A stretch of 64,000 nucleotides of DNA, from contig CAIVXG010000247.1 of the NCBI GenBank assembly GCA_903909815.1, positions 62,001 to 126,000 of the forward strand. The letters run 5' to 3'. Below the pieces are notes generated by a model that was not told the origin of the DNA, ran no database searches, and worked only from the letters and a program-made list of their open reading frames with translations. A program made the position numbers and the translations under genes. The stretch's first letter is position 1; every line of letters starts with the position of its first letter. This stretch comes from an uncultured beta proteobacterium (GTDB lineage: Bacteria > Pseudomonadota > Gammaproteobacteria > Burkholderiales > Burkholderiaceae_C). Below are positions 8,019 through 17,165 of the stretch, one piece after another.

Positions 8019-9545
8019 ATGGAACATGCATTGATGGACCTGTGGTACGGGTTTGGAATCGCGCTGCAGCCGAGCAACCTGATGTGGTCGGTGTTCGGCG
8101 TCTTGATCGGCAACCTGATCGGCGTCTTGCCGGGTATGGGACCGCTGACCACGATCTCGATGCTGCTGCCGCTGACCTACGTCATTCCTCCGGTGCCAGC
8201 GATCCTGATGTTGGCCGGCATCTTCTACGGCTCGCAATACGGCGGCGCCATCGGCGCGATCCTGCTGAACCTGCCGAGCCACCCGCCGCACGCCGTTACC
8301 TGTATGGACGGCTATCCGATGACGCAGCAGGGGCGCGGTGGTGCGGCCCTGGGTATCACCATGATGTCGTCGTTCTTCGCCGCCTCGGTCGGCATCCTGA
8401 TCATGATCTTTCTGTCGCCGGTGCTGGAGGCGGTGGCCTTCAAGTTCGGGCCGGCGGAGATCAGCTCCATCATGCTGCTGGGACTGCTGGCAGGCGCCAC
8501 CATGTCGCGCGGCTCGCCGCTCAAGGGCGTGGCCATGACGGTATTCGGCCTGTTCATCGGAACCATTGGCACCGATGTCAACAGCGGCGCCGCCCGCTAC
8601 ACCTTCGGCATCGTGGAACTGACCGACGGTATCGATCTGGCGGCACTGAGCCTGGGGCTGTTTGGCATTGCCGACTTCCTGGTCACGGTGAATCGCAAGG
8701 AGATCAAGCCGCACGAGGCCAAGGTGCGCATGCGTGATATGCGACCCACCAGGGCGGAAATGAAGACCGCTTTCTTCCCGATGCTGCGCGGCACGGCCGT
8801 GGGTTCCCTGTTTGGCGCCATGCCCGGCACCGGCCCCACCATCACCACCTTCATCGCCTATGCGCTGGAACGCAAGATTTCCAAGACGCCGGAGCTGTTT
8901 GGCACCGGCATGATTGCAGGCGTGGCCGCGCCCGAAGCGGCGGCCCATTCCAAGACTCAGGTCGACTTCATCCCCACCATGTCGCTGGGCATTCCCGGCG
9001 ATGCCGTGATGGCGCTGCTGATGGGCGCGCTCGTGATCAAGGGGATCCAGCCCGGACCGCAACTGATCAGCGAACACCCCGATATCTTTTGGGGCTTGAT
9101 CGCCAGCTTCTGGGTCGGCAACGTGCTGCTCATCATCCTGAACGTGCCTTTGATCGGCATCTGGGTGCGCATGCTGCAGGTTCCCTACCGACTGCTGTTT
9201 CCTTCGGCGTTGTTCTTCATTGCCGTGGGTGTCTTCAGCACGCACAACAGCCTGTTTGACGTGCTCCAGGTGGCCGCGTTCGGCATCGTGGGCGCCATCT
9301 TCCTGGCGCTGGATTTCCCGGTGGCGCCCGTGCTGCTGGGTTTCGTGCTCGGACCGATGCTGGAGGAGAACTTCCGCCGCGCCATGCTGCTGTCGCGCGG
9401 CGACCTCACTGTCTATTTGACGCGTCCCATCAGTGCCTGGTTCATCGCCGCCGGGGCGCTGTTGATCCTGGTTCAGCTGTACGCCTATGCGCGCCACCTG
9501 CGTCGGCCCAAAGTGGCGACGGTGGAGGAACGGATGGACGCTTAG
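8019..9545 (+). CDS. tctA: tripartite tricarboxylate transporter large membrane subunit
   Basis: A 508-residue membrane protein with the TctA hallmark GVLPGMGPLTTISMLLPLTY near residue 35, FYGSQYGGAIGAILLNLP near 70, and the second-half counterpart GAMPGTGPTITTFIAYALE. It forms the ion-coupled channel of the TTT system with TctB. A start at 8019 (MEHALMDLW) or at 8034 (MDLWYG) is possible. The stop overlaps the convergent hydrolase stop by four bases. Confidence 0.95.
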   Translation: MEHALMDLWYGFGIALQPSNLMWSVFGVLIGNLIGVLPGMGPLTTISMLLPLTYVIPPVPAILMLAGIFYGSQYGGAIGAILLNLPSHPPHAVTCMDGYPMTQQGRGGAALGITMMSSFFAASVGILIMIFLSPVLEAVAFKFGPAEISSIMLLGLLAGATMSRGSPLKGVAMTVFGLFIGTIGTDVNSGAARYTFGIVELTDGIDLAALSLGLFGIADFLVTVNRKEIKPHEAKVRMRDMRPTRAEMKTAFFPMLRGTAVGSLFGAMPGTGPTITTFIAYALERKISKTPELFGTGMIAGVAAPEAAAHSKTQVDFIPTMSLGIPGDAVMALLMGALVIKGIQPGPQLISEHPDIFWGLIASFWVGNVLLIILNVPLIGIWVRMLQVPYRLLFPSALFFIAVGVFSTHNSLFDVLQVAAFGIVGAIFLALDFPVAPVLLGFVLGPMLEENFRRAMLLSRGDLTVYLTRPISAWFIAAGALLILVQLYAYARHLRRPKVATVEERMDA

Positions 9546-10354
9546 GCGGCGCGCGGTAGAAACTCCAGCAGCGACTGGAGCACGCCGTCAGGGCGCTCTG
9601 TCATCAGGGAGTGGCCGCAATCCAGCGTGACGACCTTGCCATCCGCGGCACAGTTCAGCAGCACTTTAGCCGCTTTGGGCGGCGTCATCTGGTCGGCACG
9701 CCCCAGCACAAACAGCACCGGGCATGGCACACGAGCCATGGCGCTTTGGCCTGCTGCGTAGTCGTCGCAGGCCTTGAAGCCGCGGTGGAATAGATTGACC
9801 TCGGTATTGCTGGCCAGCACCCGCCGCATCAGGGCGCGTGAGCCGCCATACACCCAGGTTCCCGGCCCCAGGGTCGATGGCGGCGGCGCCAGCGTGGAAT
9901 GCGAAAAGACATTCACCATGTCAATAGCCTTGTGAGGTTCCTGCAGCGACTGCTCCAGCAGCGCAGCTGAGACTTTCATGGGAAACGCCGTTCCCAGCAG
10001 CACCAGTTGGCACACCCGATCCGGCGCCATGGCAGCGGTCTGCAGCGCGATCAGTGAGCCAAAACTGTGACCCACCAGGACGGCCATTTTCACGCCCGCC
10101 GCGTCGAGCAGTTCGATGACGAATTGCGCCGCTTCCTCGACGCTCGCCGGCGGGGTTCCGGCACTTTTGCAGTGCCCAGGCAGGTCCAGCGCCAGCACGT
10201 TCCAGCCATGATGCGCCAGGTAGCGTGTCTGCAGAATCCAGACGCTGTGGTCGTTGAGCACACCGTGGATGAACACCACCGTGGGCTGCGTCGCAATGAA
10301 GGCCTTGCCGCCGGTATAGCAATAGGTCGGGTGGCCGTTGACGTTGAAGATCAT
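9542..10354 (-). CDS. alpha/beta hydrolase
   Basis: A 270-residue alpha/beta-hydrolase-fold enzyme. It shows the oxyanion segment FIHGVLNDHSVW, the nucleophile elbow GHSFGS, a late acidic region VLGRADQMTPP and a catalytic His in DCGHSLMTERPDG. Its ATG overlaps the stop of metY (ATGA), so it is translated with it. The substrate is unknown; coupling to metY suggests a thioester or acyl-homoserine-related role, but that is inference. Confidence 0.9.
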   Translation of the reverse strand: MIFNVNGHPTYCYTGGKAFIATQPTVVFIHGVLNDHSVWILQTRYLAHHGWNVLALDLPGHCKSAGTPPASVEEAAQFVIELLDAAGVKMAVLVGHSFGSLIALQTAAMAPDRVCQLVLLGTAFPMKVSAALLEQSLQEPHKAIDMVNVFSHSTLAPPPSTLGPGTWVYGGSRALMRRVLASNTEVNLFHRGFKACDDYAAGQSAMARVPCPVLFVLGRADQMTPPKAAKVLLNCAADGKVVTLDCGHSLMTERPDGVLQSLLEFLPRAA

Positions 10355-11646
10355 GATTTTTCCGCCGCTTTCAAGGCGCGTTTGAGATCGTCAATGAGGT
10401 CGGCCGGGTCCTCCAGCCCGATGGACAGGCGGATCGTTCCCTGGGTGATGCCAGCGCGCACCAGGGCCTGGTCGTCCATGCGGAAGTGGGTCGTGCTGGC
10501 GGGGTGTATCACCAAGCTGCGGCAGTCGCCCACGTTCGCCAGATGACTGAAGACCTTGAGCGCTTCCACAAACCGCTTGCCTTGCTCGCGGCTGCCGTTC
10601 AGGTCAAAGCTGAAGACCGATCCCGCGCCCCGCGGCAGCAGCCTTTGCGCCAGCGCGTGGCTGGGGTGCGACTCCAGCATGGGGTGACCAACGCGCGCCA
10701 CCAAGGGATGGGCGGCCAGGAACGCCACGATGTGTTGCGTGTTGCTCATGTGCCGCGCCATGCGCAGCGGCAAGGTCTCGATGCCTTGCAGAATCAACCA
10801 CGCGGTGTGCGGACTCATGCAGGCGCCAAAGTCTCGCAGGCCCTCGCGCCGCGCCCGCAACAAGAAGGCGCCGACGGTGGATTCCTCCGAAAACACCATG
10901 TTGTGAAAGCCTGCGTAGGGCTCGGTCAGCTCCGGAAATAGGCCGCTTCTCTCCCAGTCGAAGCTGCCACCATCGACCACGATGCCGCCCACGACCGTGC
11001 CGTGGCCGCTCAGGAACTTGGTGGCCGAGTGGTACACGATGTCGGCGCCGTGCTCAAACGGGCGCATGAGCCAGGGCGAGGTCAGGGTGGAATCGATCAG
11101 CAGTGGCACGCCGGCGTCGTGCGCGAGCGCGCTGATGACTGGAATGTCCAGCACCTCCAAGCCCGGGTTGCCCACGGTCTCGCCAAAGAACAGCTTGGTG
11201 TTGGGCCGCACTGCGGCGCGCCAGCCATCAATGTCCCCCGGTTGCACGAAGCTGGTCTCGATGCCGAAGCGGCGCAGCGTGTAGTGCAGCAGGTTTTGCG
11301 AGCCGCCATAGAGCGCCGTGCTGGCCACGATGTGCGAACCCGCGCCCAGGATCGTGACGATAGCCAGATGCAGGGCGGCCTGGCCGCTGGCCACCGAGAT
11401 GGCGCCGATGCCGCCTTCGAGTGCACTGACGCGCTGCTCCAGCACCGCGTTCGTGGGGTTGCTGATGCGCGAGTAGACGTGGCCGGCGCGCTCCAGGTTG
11501 AACAGCGCCGCTGCCTGATCGCTGGACTCGAACACGAACGAGGTTGTGAGGTGGATCGGCACGGCGCGCGCGCCGGTGGAGGGGTCAGGCGCGGCCCCGG
11601 CGTGCAGCGCCAGGGTGTCGAAACCGGGGTCGGAATAGCCGGGCAT
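10351..11646 (-). CDS. metY: O-acetylhomoserine aminocarboxypropyltransferase / Cys-Met PLP enzyme
   Basis: A 431-residue member of the Cys/Met metabolism PLP family. The N-terminus (FDTLALHAGAAPDPSTGA) and the PLP-lysine segment YHSATKFLSGHGTVVGG match O-acetylhomoserine sulfhydrylase, which makes homocysteine directly from sulfide. The length also fits MetY rather than the shorter cystathionine enzymes. It is followed by the overlapping alpha/beta hydrolase. The start at 11646 (MPGYSDPGFDTLALH) has GGAGATTCC upstream on the coding strand. Confidence 0.9.
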   Translation of the reverse strand: MPGYSDPGFDTLALHAGAAPDPSTGARAVPIHLTTSFVFESSDQAAALFNLERAGHVYSRISNPTNAVLEQRVSALEGGIGAISVASGQAALHLAIVTILGAGSHIVASTALYGGSQNLLHYTLRRFGIETSFVQPGDIDGWRAAVRPNTKLFFGETVGNPGLEVLDIPVISALAHDAGVPLLIDSTLTSPWLMRPFEHGADIVYHSATKFLSGHGTVVGGIVVDGGSFDWERSGLFPELTEPYAGFHNMVFSEESTVGAFLLRARREGLRDFGACMSPHTAWLILQGIETLPLRMARHMSNTQHIVAFLAAHPLVARVGHPMLESHPSHALAQRLLPRGAGSVFSFDLNGSREQGKRFVEALKVFSHLANVGDCRSLVIHPASTTHFRMDDQALVRAGITQGTIRLSIGLEDPADLIDDLKRALKAAEKS

Positions 11647-11779
11647 GGAATCTCCGTAGTTGTTGCAGGGTCGGGTTCGAGAGCGGGTTAACCCATGTTC
11701 ATTGGGGGTCCGTTTCCCGCCATTGTGGGCTATATTGGAGTTCTCGCCTCTGTCCTCAACCCACTAGGAGAAGCACACC

Positions 11780-12244
11780 ATGAAAGTCCACGACATTCTG
11801 CGCGTCAAGGGCAATACGCTGTACACAGCCCATCCCGACGAACCCCTGGCCGGCGCGGTGAATCTGATGGCCGAGAAGGATATCGGCTCGCTGGTGGTGA
11901 TGGAGCATGGAGCCTTGGTGGGGCTGCTCAGCTTTCGCGAAGTGATGCGGATACTGGCGAAGAACGGTGGCGCCTTGGGCAACATCAGCCTGCGCGCAGC
12001 CTTGGACGAAGCGCCCATGACTTGCACATCGGAAACCGATCTGGACGAAGTGCGCCGCATGATGCTGGAGCACCATGCCCGCTATATGCTGGTGATGGAC
12101 AAGGGCACACTCCAGGGTGTGATCAGCTTTTACGACGTGGCCAAGGCCGTGGTGGAGAGCCAGAACTTCGAAAACAAGATGCTCAAGGCCTATATCCGCG
12201 ACTGGCCCGAAGAAGAAGCAGAAACGCCCAAAGCCGCGCACTAG
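11780..12244 (+). CDS. CBS-domain protein
   Basis: A 154-residue protein made of two CBS motifs (about residues 8-60 and 72-130), with the usual IGSLVVMEHGALVGLLSFRE and RYMLVMDKGTLQGVISFYD blocks. Such pairs bind adenosine nucleotides and act as stand-alone energy or stress sensors. AGGAG lies ahead of the ATG (tail of the 11761-11779 segment). It stands between the divergent metY and aroC. No partner domain is present, so the regulated target is unknown. Confidence 0.9.
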   Translation: MKVHDILRVKGNTLYTAHPDEPLAGAVNLMAEKDIGSLVVMEHGALVGLLSFREVMRILAKNGGALGNISLRAALDEAPMTCTSETDLDEVRRMMLEHHARYMLVMDKGTLQGVISFYDVAKAVVESQNFENKMLKAYIRDWPEEEAETPKAAH

Positions 12245-12331
12245 TGCGCGGTGTGCGTCGAACGATAATGGAGGGTCTGTCGCGTGGGCGCATGCCGCGG
12301 CACCTTCATTTTCCTGAGGCTCTCGATCTCT

Positions 12332-13429
12332 ATGTCCGGCAACACTTTCGGCAAGCTCTTTTCCGTCACCAATTTCGGTGAGTCCCACGGTCCGGCCATA
12401 GGCTGCGTGATCGACGGGTGTCCGCCCGGCATGGTGTTGAGCTCGGCCGATATCCAGCCGGATCTGGACCGGCGCCGCCCTGGCACCAGTCGCTTCGTGA
12501 CCCAGCGCAACGAACCCGACGCGGTGGAAATCCTGAGCGGCGTGTACCAGGGCGTGACCACTGGCACGCCCATTTGTCTGTTGATTCGCAACACTGACCA
12601 GCGCAGCAAGGACTACGGCAATATCGTCGAAACTTTCCGTCCCGGGCACGCAGACTACACGTATTGGCACAAATACGGCGTGCGCGATCCGCGCGGCGGC
12701 GGCCGCTCGTCAGCGCGTTTGACGGCGCCCATGGTGGCGGCCGGCGCCGTGGCCAAGAAATGGTTGGCACACAAATATGGCACGCAGTTTCGCGGCTGCA
12801 TGACGCAGATTGGAGAGATGCCGATCGCGTTCGAATCCTGGGAGCACGTGGCCAACAATGCTTTTTTCGCCCCTGTGGCCGATGCCTCGGCGTTGGAGCA
12901 GTACATGGATGCGTTGCGCAAGTCGGGCGACTCCTGCGGCGCACGCCTGCGCGTGGTGGCGTCCAACGTTCCAGTGGGCCTGGGCGAGCCGCTGTTTGAC
13001 AAGATGGACGCCGATATCGCCTACGCCATGATGGGCATCAATGCGGTCAAGGGTGTGGAGATTGGCGCCGGTTTTGCCAGCGTGAGCCAGCGTGGCAGCC
13101 AGCATGGCGACGCGCTCTCACCTGCCGGTTTTCGCTCCAACAACGCCGGTGGCGTGTTGGGCGGCATCAGCACCGGGCAAGACCTGGAGGTGTCGATCGC
13201 GGTCAAGCCCACCAGTTCCATCCTCACGCCGCGCGAGTCCATCGACCTGAGCGGCGCCTCCACCGAAGTCGTGACCAAGGGCCGCCACGACCCCTGCGTG
13301 GGCATCCGTGCCACGCCCATCGCCGAGGCCATGCTGGCACTGGTGGTGATGGACCACGTGTTGCGCCATCGCGCCCAGTGCGCCGACGTCACGGTGAGCA
13401 CGCCCAACATCGCGGCGCCGCGCGCGTGA
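12332..13429 (+). CDS. aroC: chorismate synthase
   Basis: Chorismate synthase, 365 residues, converting EPSP to chorismate with reduced FMN in the last shikimate step. Family signatures are visible: [14 protein letters not shown] at the start, [13 protein letters not shown], and [19 protein letters not shown], plus [14 protein letters not shown] and [17 protein letters not shown] later. The start [10 protein letters not shown] matches the conserved N-terminus; the 16 upstream in-frame codons are not conserved-looking. Its stop overlaps a GTGA start of the next gene. Confidence 0.97.
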   Translation: MSGNTFGKLFSVTNFGESHGPAIGCVIDGCPPGMVLSSADIQPDLDRRRPGTSRFVTQRNEPDAVEILSGVYQGVTTGTPICLLIRNTDQRSKDYGNIVETFRPGHADYTYWHKYGVRDPRGGGRSSARLTAPMVAAGAVAKKWLAHKYGTQFRGCMTQIGEMPIAFESWEHVANNAFFAPVADASALEQYMDALRKSGDSCGARLRVVASNVPVGLGEPLFDKMDADIAYAMMGINAVKGVEIGAGFASVSQRGSQHGDALSPAGFRSNNAGGVLGGISTGQDLEVSIAVKPTSSILTPRESIDLSGASTEVVTKGRHDPCVGIRATPIAEAMLALVVMDHVLRHRAQCADVTVSTPNIAAPRA

Positions 13430-14598
13430 CCCAACGCCGGCATCAGTTGATGCCCTTTGCTGTCCTCTCGGGCAGCTATTTCGCCCACATCGGGTTTTTC
13501 AATCCCTATCTGCCGCTGTGGCTCAAGGACATGGGACTGAGCCTGTTCGCCATCAGTCTGCTGACCTCGGTGCAAGCGGCCACGCGTTTGTTTGCGCCCT
13601 ACGGCTGGGGTGCCCTGAGCGACCACACGGGCGAGCGCGTGAAACTGCTGCGCATTGGTGCCACCGGCGCGCTGGTATGTTCGCTGGGACTCTGGTTTGA
13701 CTTCGGCCTTTGGTGGTTGGCTGGGGTGCTGCTACTGATGTTCACCCACACCAGTTCCATGATGTCGCTGAGCGAAGCCGCCATGGCCCATCTGGTGAGC
13801 CAGGGCGGTGCCTTTGACGCGCGCCGTTACGGTCGTGTCCGGGTCTGGGGTTCGTTTGGCTTCCTGGTGACGGTGCTGATGGCGGGTGCCTGGTTCGAGC
13901 ATTTTGGCATGAGGCATTTTCCGGGCTGGACGCTGCTCACCCTGCTTTGCGTCACGGCCAGCGTCTGGATGCTGCCCGATCTGAAAGAGGCGGTGGCGCT
14001 GCCCCATGAAAAAGTCGCGGTGTGGCCGGTGCTGCGCCAACGCCCGGTGCAGTGGTTCTTTGCCGCCATCTTCTTTCACGTGCTCTCGCACATGGGGATC
14101 TACATTTTCTTTTCGCTCTACCTCGACTCGCTGGGCTACAGCAAGACCCTGATCGGCGCGCTCTGGGCCGTGTCGGTGGTGCTGGAGATTGGCTGGTTCT
14201 ACACCCAGAGCCGCTGGTTGCCGCACTTGAGCCTGACGGCGTGGCTGATGCTGTGCGCATCGGCCATGGTGCTGCGCTTGGGGCTGACCGCCAGCAGCGC
14301 GTCCGCGCTGGGCTGGCTGTTGCTGGCCCAGGGCCTGCATGCGCTCACCTTTGCGGCGCACCACACGGCTTGCGTGGCGCTGCTGTCGCACCATTTTCCT
14401 GGCCGCCTGCGCGGCCGCGGCCAGGCTTTGTACACCGTCATCGGCTACGGTTTCCCCGGGGTCTTGGGTGGCTTGGCGGGTGGCGCCATCAGCTCCCGAT
14501 ACGGCTTGAGCAGTGTGTACTGGGCCTCGATGGCGATGAGCGTTCTGGCCACCGTGTGCGCCTACCGCGTTTGGCGCGCGCAACACCCCGTGCGATGA
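13426..14598 (+). CDS. MFS transporter (3-phenylpropionate transporter-like)
   Basis: A 12-helix transporter of about 390 residues with the N-terminal pattern [20 protein letters not shown], typical of the MFS_1-like/HppT-like (PPP) group. A GTG at 13426 overlaps the aroC stop (GTGA), giving translational coupling; ATG 13450 is the alternative start. The charged loop [13 protein letters not shown] follows helix 2. Many Burkholderiales place this gene after aroC. Substrate unknown. Confidence 0.88.
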   Translation: MTQRRHQLMPFAVLSGSYFAHIGFFNPYLPLWLKDMGLSLFAISLLTSVQAATRLFAPYGWGALSDHTGERVKLLRIGATGALVCSLGLWFDFGLWWLAGVLLLMFTHTSSMMSLSEAAMAHLVSQGGAFDARRYGRVRVWGSFGFLVTVLMAGAWFEHFGMRHFPGWTLLTLLCVTASVWMLPDLKEAVALPHEKVAVWPVLRQRPVQWFFAAIFFHVLSHMGIYIFFSLYLDSLGYSKTLIGALWAVSVVLEIGWFYTQSRWLPHLSLTAWLMLCASAMVLRLGLTASSASALGWLLLAQGLHALTFAAHHTACVALLSHHFPGRLRGRGQALYTVIGYGFPGVLGGLAGGAISSRYGLSSVYWASMAMSVLATVCAYRVWRAQHPVR

Positions 14599-14716
14599 TG
14601 TCCAGAGGTGGTTGCGATGCGATAATGGCCGAGGTGAAAGAACCAACTTTCATGACTCGGGACGCTTCAAAGCCGAAGCAGGAAAGTTTGCCCTTGGGCT
14701 TTTGGGAGATATATAC

Positions 14717-15340
14717 ATGCCACGCTATAACGCCGCTTTTGAAATTCATGTCCATGGTGAGGTGATGCTTCGCCCTGAGGTCACGTTCGAGCAGCTGCAG
14801 GAAGCGCTCAAGCCGATCTGGAAATACGCCGGCGCGCGCTCGCTGACGGATGCTGCCACCAGCACCTACGAGGAAGAACCCGGTCTGCGCTTCGATCCCA
14901 AGGAACACATGCTGCAAATGTGCTGGACGGTTCCGGGCGAGGACGATTTTCGTCAGGCCGCCGACGACATGTGCATGAACCTGAACGAGCTCACGAGCAA
15001 GGGCGCAGCAATCGAGGTCACGTTTTATGATGTGGAGTTCGACGAAGAGGAAGATGGCGACGGTGACTCGCGCGACGATTTTGTGATGCTGTTCGTCGGG
15101 CCAGACCCCGCCGCCATCATGCAGGTGCAGCGCGACTTGCTGGTGCAAGACGTTGTGAACATGATGGAGCGCCACTTCGACGGTGCCGAGTTGGCGGGGG
15201 TGGTGGCGGAGATTGACAAGCTGTTTGGACAACGCTTTGATGCTTTGGTGAACTCGCTCGAAGTGGGGCGGGCGCCACGCGGCACAGGGGGTGCACCAGG
15301 CGCTGGGCACGGAGGGCGCCGGCCGCGCCACCTGCATTGA
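14717..15340 (+). CDS. conserved acidic protein (DUF6806-like)
   Basis: A soluble 207-residue protein with no membrane segment. It begins MPRYNAAFEIHVHG (GGGAGAT site at 14704-14710), has an acidic middle (DEEEDGDGDSRDD) and ends in a Gly/His/Arg-rich tail GHGGRRPRHLH. I associate this with a family of unknown function found in Comamonadaceae (recalled as DUF6806; not checked). It sits just before the msh genes with a 73-base gap, so co-transcription is possible but not shown. Confidence 0.75.
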   Translation: MPRYNAAFEIHVHGEVMLRPEVTFEQLQEALKPIWKYAGARSLTDAATSTYEEEPGLRFDPKEHMLQMCWTVPGEDDFRQAADDMCMNLNELTSKGAAIEVTFYDVEFDEEEDGDGDSRDDFVMLFVGPDPAAIMQVQRDLLVQDVVNMMERHFDGAELAGVVAEIDKLFGQRFDALVNSLEVGRAPRGTGGAPGAGHGGRRPRHLH

Positions 15341-15413
15341 GAGCGCAACCATCATGCACGCCGCAATCCTCCCCGGTCGCACTGACTGAGCGACCTTTCT
15401 ACAAGGAACGCAC

Positions 15414-17159
15414 ATGAACCCGCTCGTTACCGCTGTCGGTCTTAAACCGCGCCCGTCGGCGCGGCCTGAAAAGATCCGTTTGGGTGATGTGCTGGTGCAG
15501 CAGCGGCTGATTTCCGCCGAACAACTCCAGCAGGTGCTGGAAATGCAGCAGCAGACCGGGAAAAAAGTCGGGCGGCTGTTGATTGAGGCCGGAACCATCA
15601 CGGACGAAGCTTTGGCCAACGCCTTGGCGCGGCAATTGCGAATTCCCTTCGTCAATCTCAAGACTTTTCCCATACGCGCCGATGTGGTCAGGCTCATGCC
15701 CGAGTCCTTGGCGCGGCGCTACCGGGTACTGGCACTGGAGGACAAGGGTGACAGCTTGCTGGTGGCCATGTCCGACCCGCTGGATCTGGCGGCGTACGAC
15801 GAAATCACCAAGGTGCTCAAGCGCAATATCCAGATTGCCGCCACTGCGGATGGGCAATTGTCATTGGCGTTCGATCGACTTTATCGGCGCACCGAAGAAA
15901 TCAGCGGCTTGGCACGCGCCTTGGAAAAGGACGTGGGCGACGCGGTCGACTTTGGCGAGCTCACAGCCAGCGTGGGGGCCGAAGGTGCGCCGGTGGTGCG
16001 CTTGCTGCAGTCGGTGTTTGAAGATGCGATGCAGGTGGGCGCCTCCGACGTGCACGTCGAACCCCAGGAAGCGGGCCTGCAGATTCGCGTGCGCGTGGAC
16101 GGCGTGTTGCAAATCCAAACCCAGGCGGACAAGCGCATTGGCGCACCGCTGGCGCAGCGCCTCAAGCTCATGGCGGGCCTGGACATTTCTGAAAAACGAC
16201 TGCCACAGGACGGTCGCTTCAGTGTGCGGGTGAAGGAACAAACCATCGATGTGCGGCTCTCCACCTTGCCCACCGCCTACGGTGAATCGGCGGTGATGCG
16301 GCTGCTGAGCCAGGGTGCGAGCATGCGTCGTTTGGACAGCATCGGCATGCCCAAGCCCATGCTCAGACGCTTTCGCGAAGTGCTGGGGCGCATCTCTGGC
16401 CTGGTGCTCGTGACCGGGCCCACCGGCTCGGGCAAGACCACCACCTTGTACGCCGCCTTGGCCGAGATCAACGCCGCCGAACTCAAGGTCATCACGGTCG
16501 AAGACCCGGTGGAATACCGCCTGCCTGGCCTGACCCAGGTCCAGGTCAACGACAAGATCGAACTCAGCTTTGCGCGGGTCTTGCGCTCCACCCTGCGTCA
16601 GGATCCCGACGTGATTCTGGTGGGCGAAATGCGCGATCCGGAAACCGCTGAAATCGGTTTGCGCGCAGCCATCACAGGGCACCTGGTGCTCTCCACCTTG
16701 CACACTCGCGACGCCATCAGCACGCCCTTTCGGCTGCTGGACATGGGCGTGCCCGCGTTCATGGTGGCAACCTCGCTGCAGGCCGTTATCGCGCAGCGTC
16801 TGGTGCGCGTAAACTGCCCCGAATGTTCCGAGCACCATGTGCCCACGCCACAGGAACAGAGCTGGCTGGACAGCATGAACGACGGTACCGGACCGATGGA
16901 GCCCAAGCGCGGGCGCGGTTGCTCCTCCTGTAACGGCACCGGTTATTCAGGGCGCCAGGGAGTCTACGAGTTGCTCGAAATGGACGCTGAGCTGACGCAG
17001 GCCGCCACCCGAGCGGATCCTGCCGGCTTTATGCGGGCCGCGCGCGAACGCATGAAGGGCCAGACGCTGGCGCACCATGCGCTGCAGTTGGTGCGGGAGG
17101 GGCGCACATCGCTGGCGGAGGCGTTGCGCATCGGCTTTGACGCCGAAGACAAGGATTAA
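15414..17159 (+). CDS. mshE: MSHA/type IV pilus assembly ATPase with MshEN domain
   Basis: A hexameric GspE/PilB-type secretion ATPase of 581 residues. The N-terminal MshEN module carries the c-di-GMP-type motif starting R22-L23-G24 with L27, L38, L42 and Q45, and a second weaker copy at 51-74. The ATPase core has Walker A GPTGSGKTT (335-343), Asp box VEDPVEY, Walker B ILVGEMRD (401-408) and the His-box LSTLHT. A zinc tetracysteine (CPEC...CSSC) is near 470-505. The next gene encodes the platform protein MshG. Family knowledge indicates that it powers pilin polymerisation, with c-di-GMP as the likely activator. Confidence 0.92.
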   Translation: MNPLVTAVGLKPRPSARPEKIRLGDVLVQQRLISAEQLQQVLEMQQQTGKKVGRLLIEAGTITDEALANALARQLRIPFVNLKTFPIRADVVRLMPESLARRYRVLALEDKGDSLLVAMSDPLDLAAYDEITKVLKRNIQIAATADGQLSLAFDRLYRRTEEISGLARALEKDVGDAVDFGELTASVGAEGAPVVRLLQSVFEDAMQVGASDVHVEPQEAGLQIRVRVDGVLQIQTQADKRIGAPLAQRLKLMAGLDISEKRLPQDGRFSVRVKEQTIDVRLSTLPTAYGESAVMRLLSQGASMRRLDSIGMPKPMLRRFREVLGRISGLVLVTGPTGSGKTTTLYAALAEINAAELKVITVEDPVEYRLPGLTQVQVNDKIELSFARVLRSTLRQDPDVILVGEMRDPETAEIGLRAAITGHLVLSTLHTRDAISTPFRLLDMGVPAFMVATSLQAVIAQRLVRVNCPECSEHHVPTPQEQSWLDSMNDGTGPMEPKRGRGCSSCNGTGYSGRQGVYELLEMDAELTQAATRADPAGFMRAARERMKGQTLAHHALQLVREGRTSLAEALRIGFDAEDKD

Positions 17160-17165
17160 TTCACC

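Noticed and set aside
8001-9497. Long minus-strand frame opposite tctA
   Set aside because: It is a GC-rich shadow of the real tctA frame; its translation is Gln/His/Arg-rich with no family motif.
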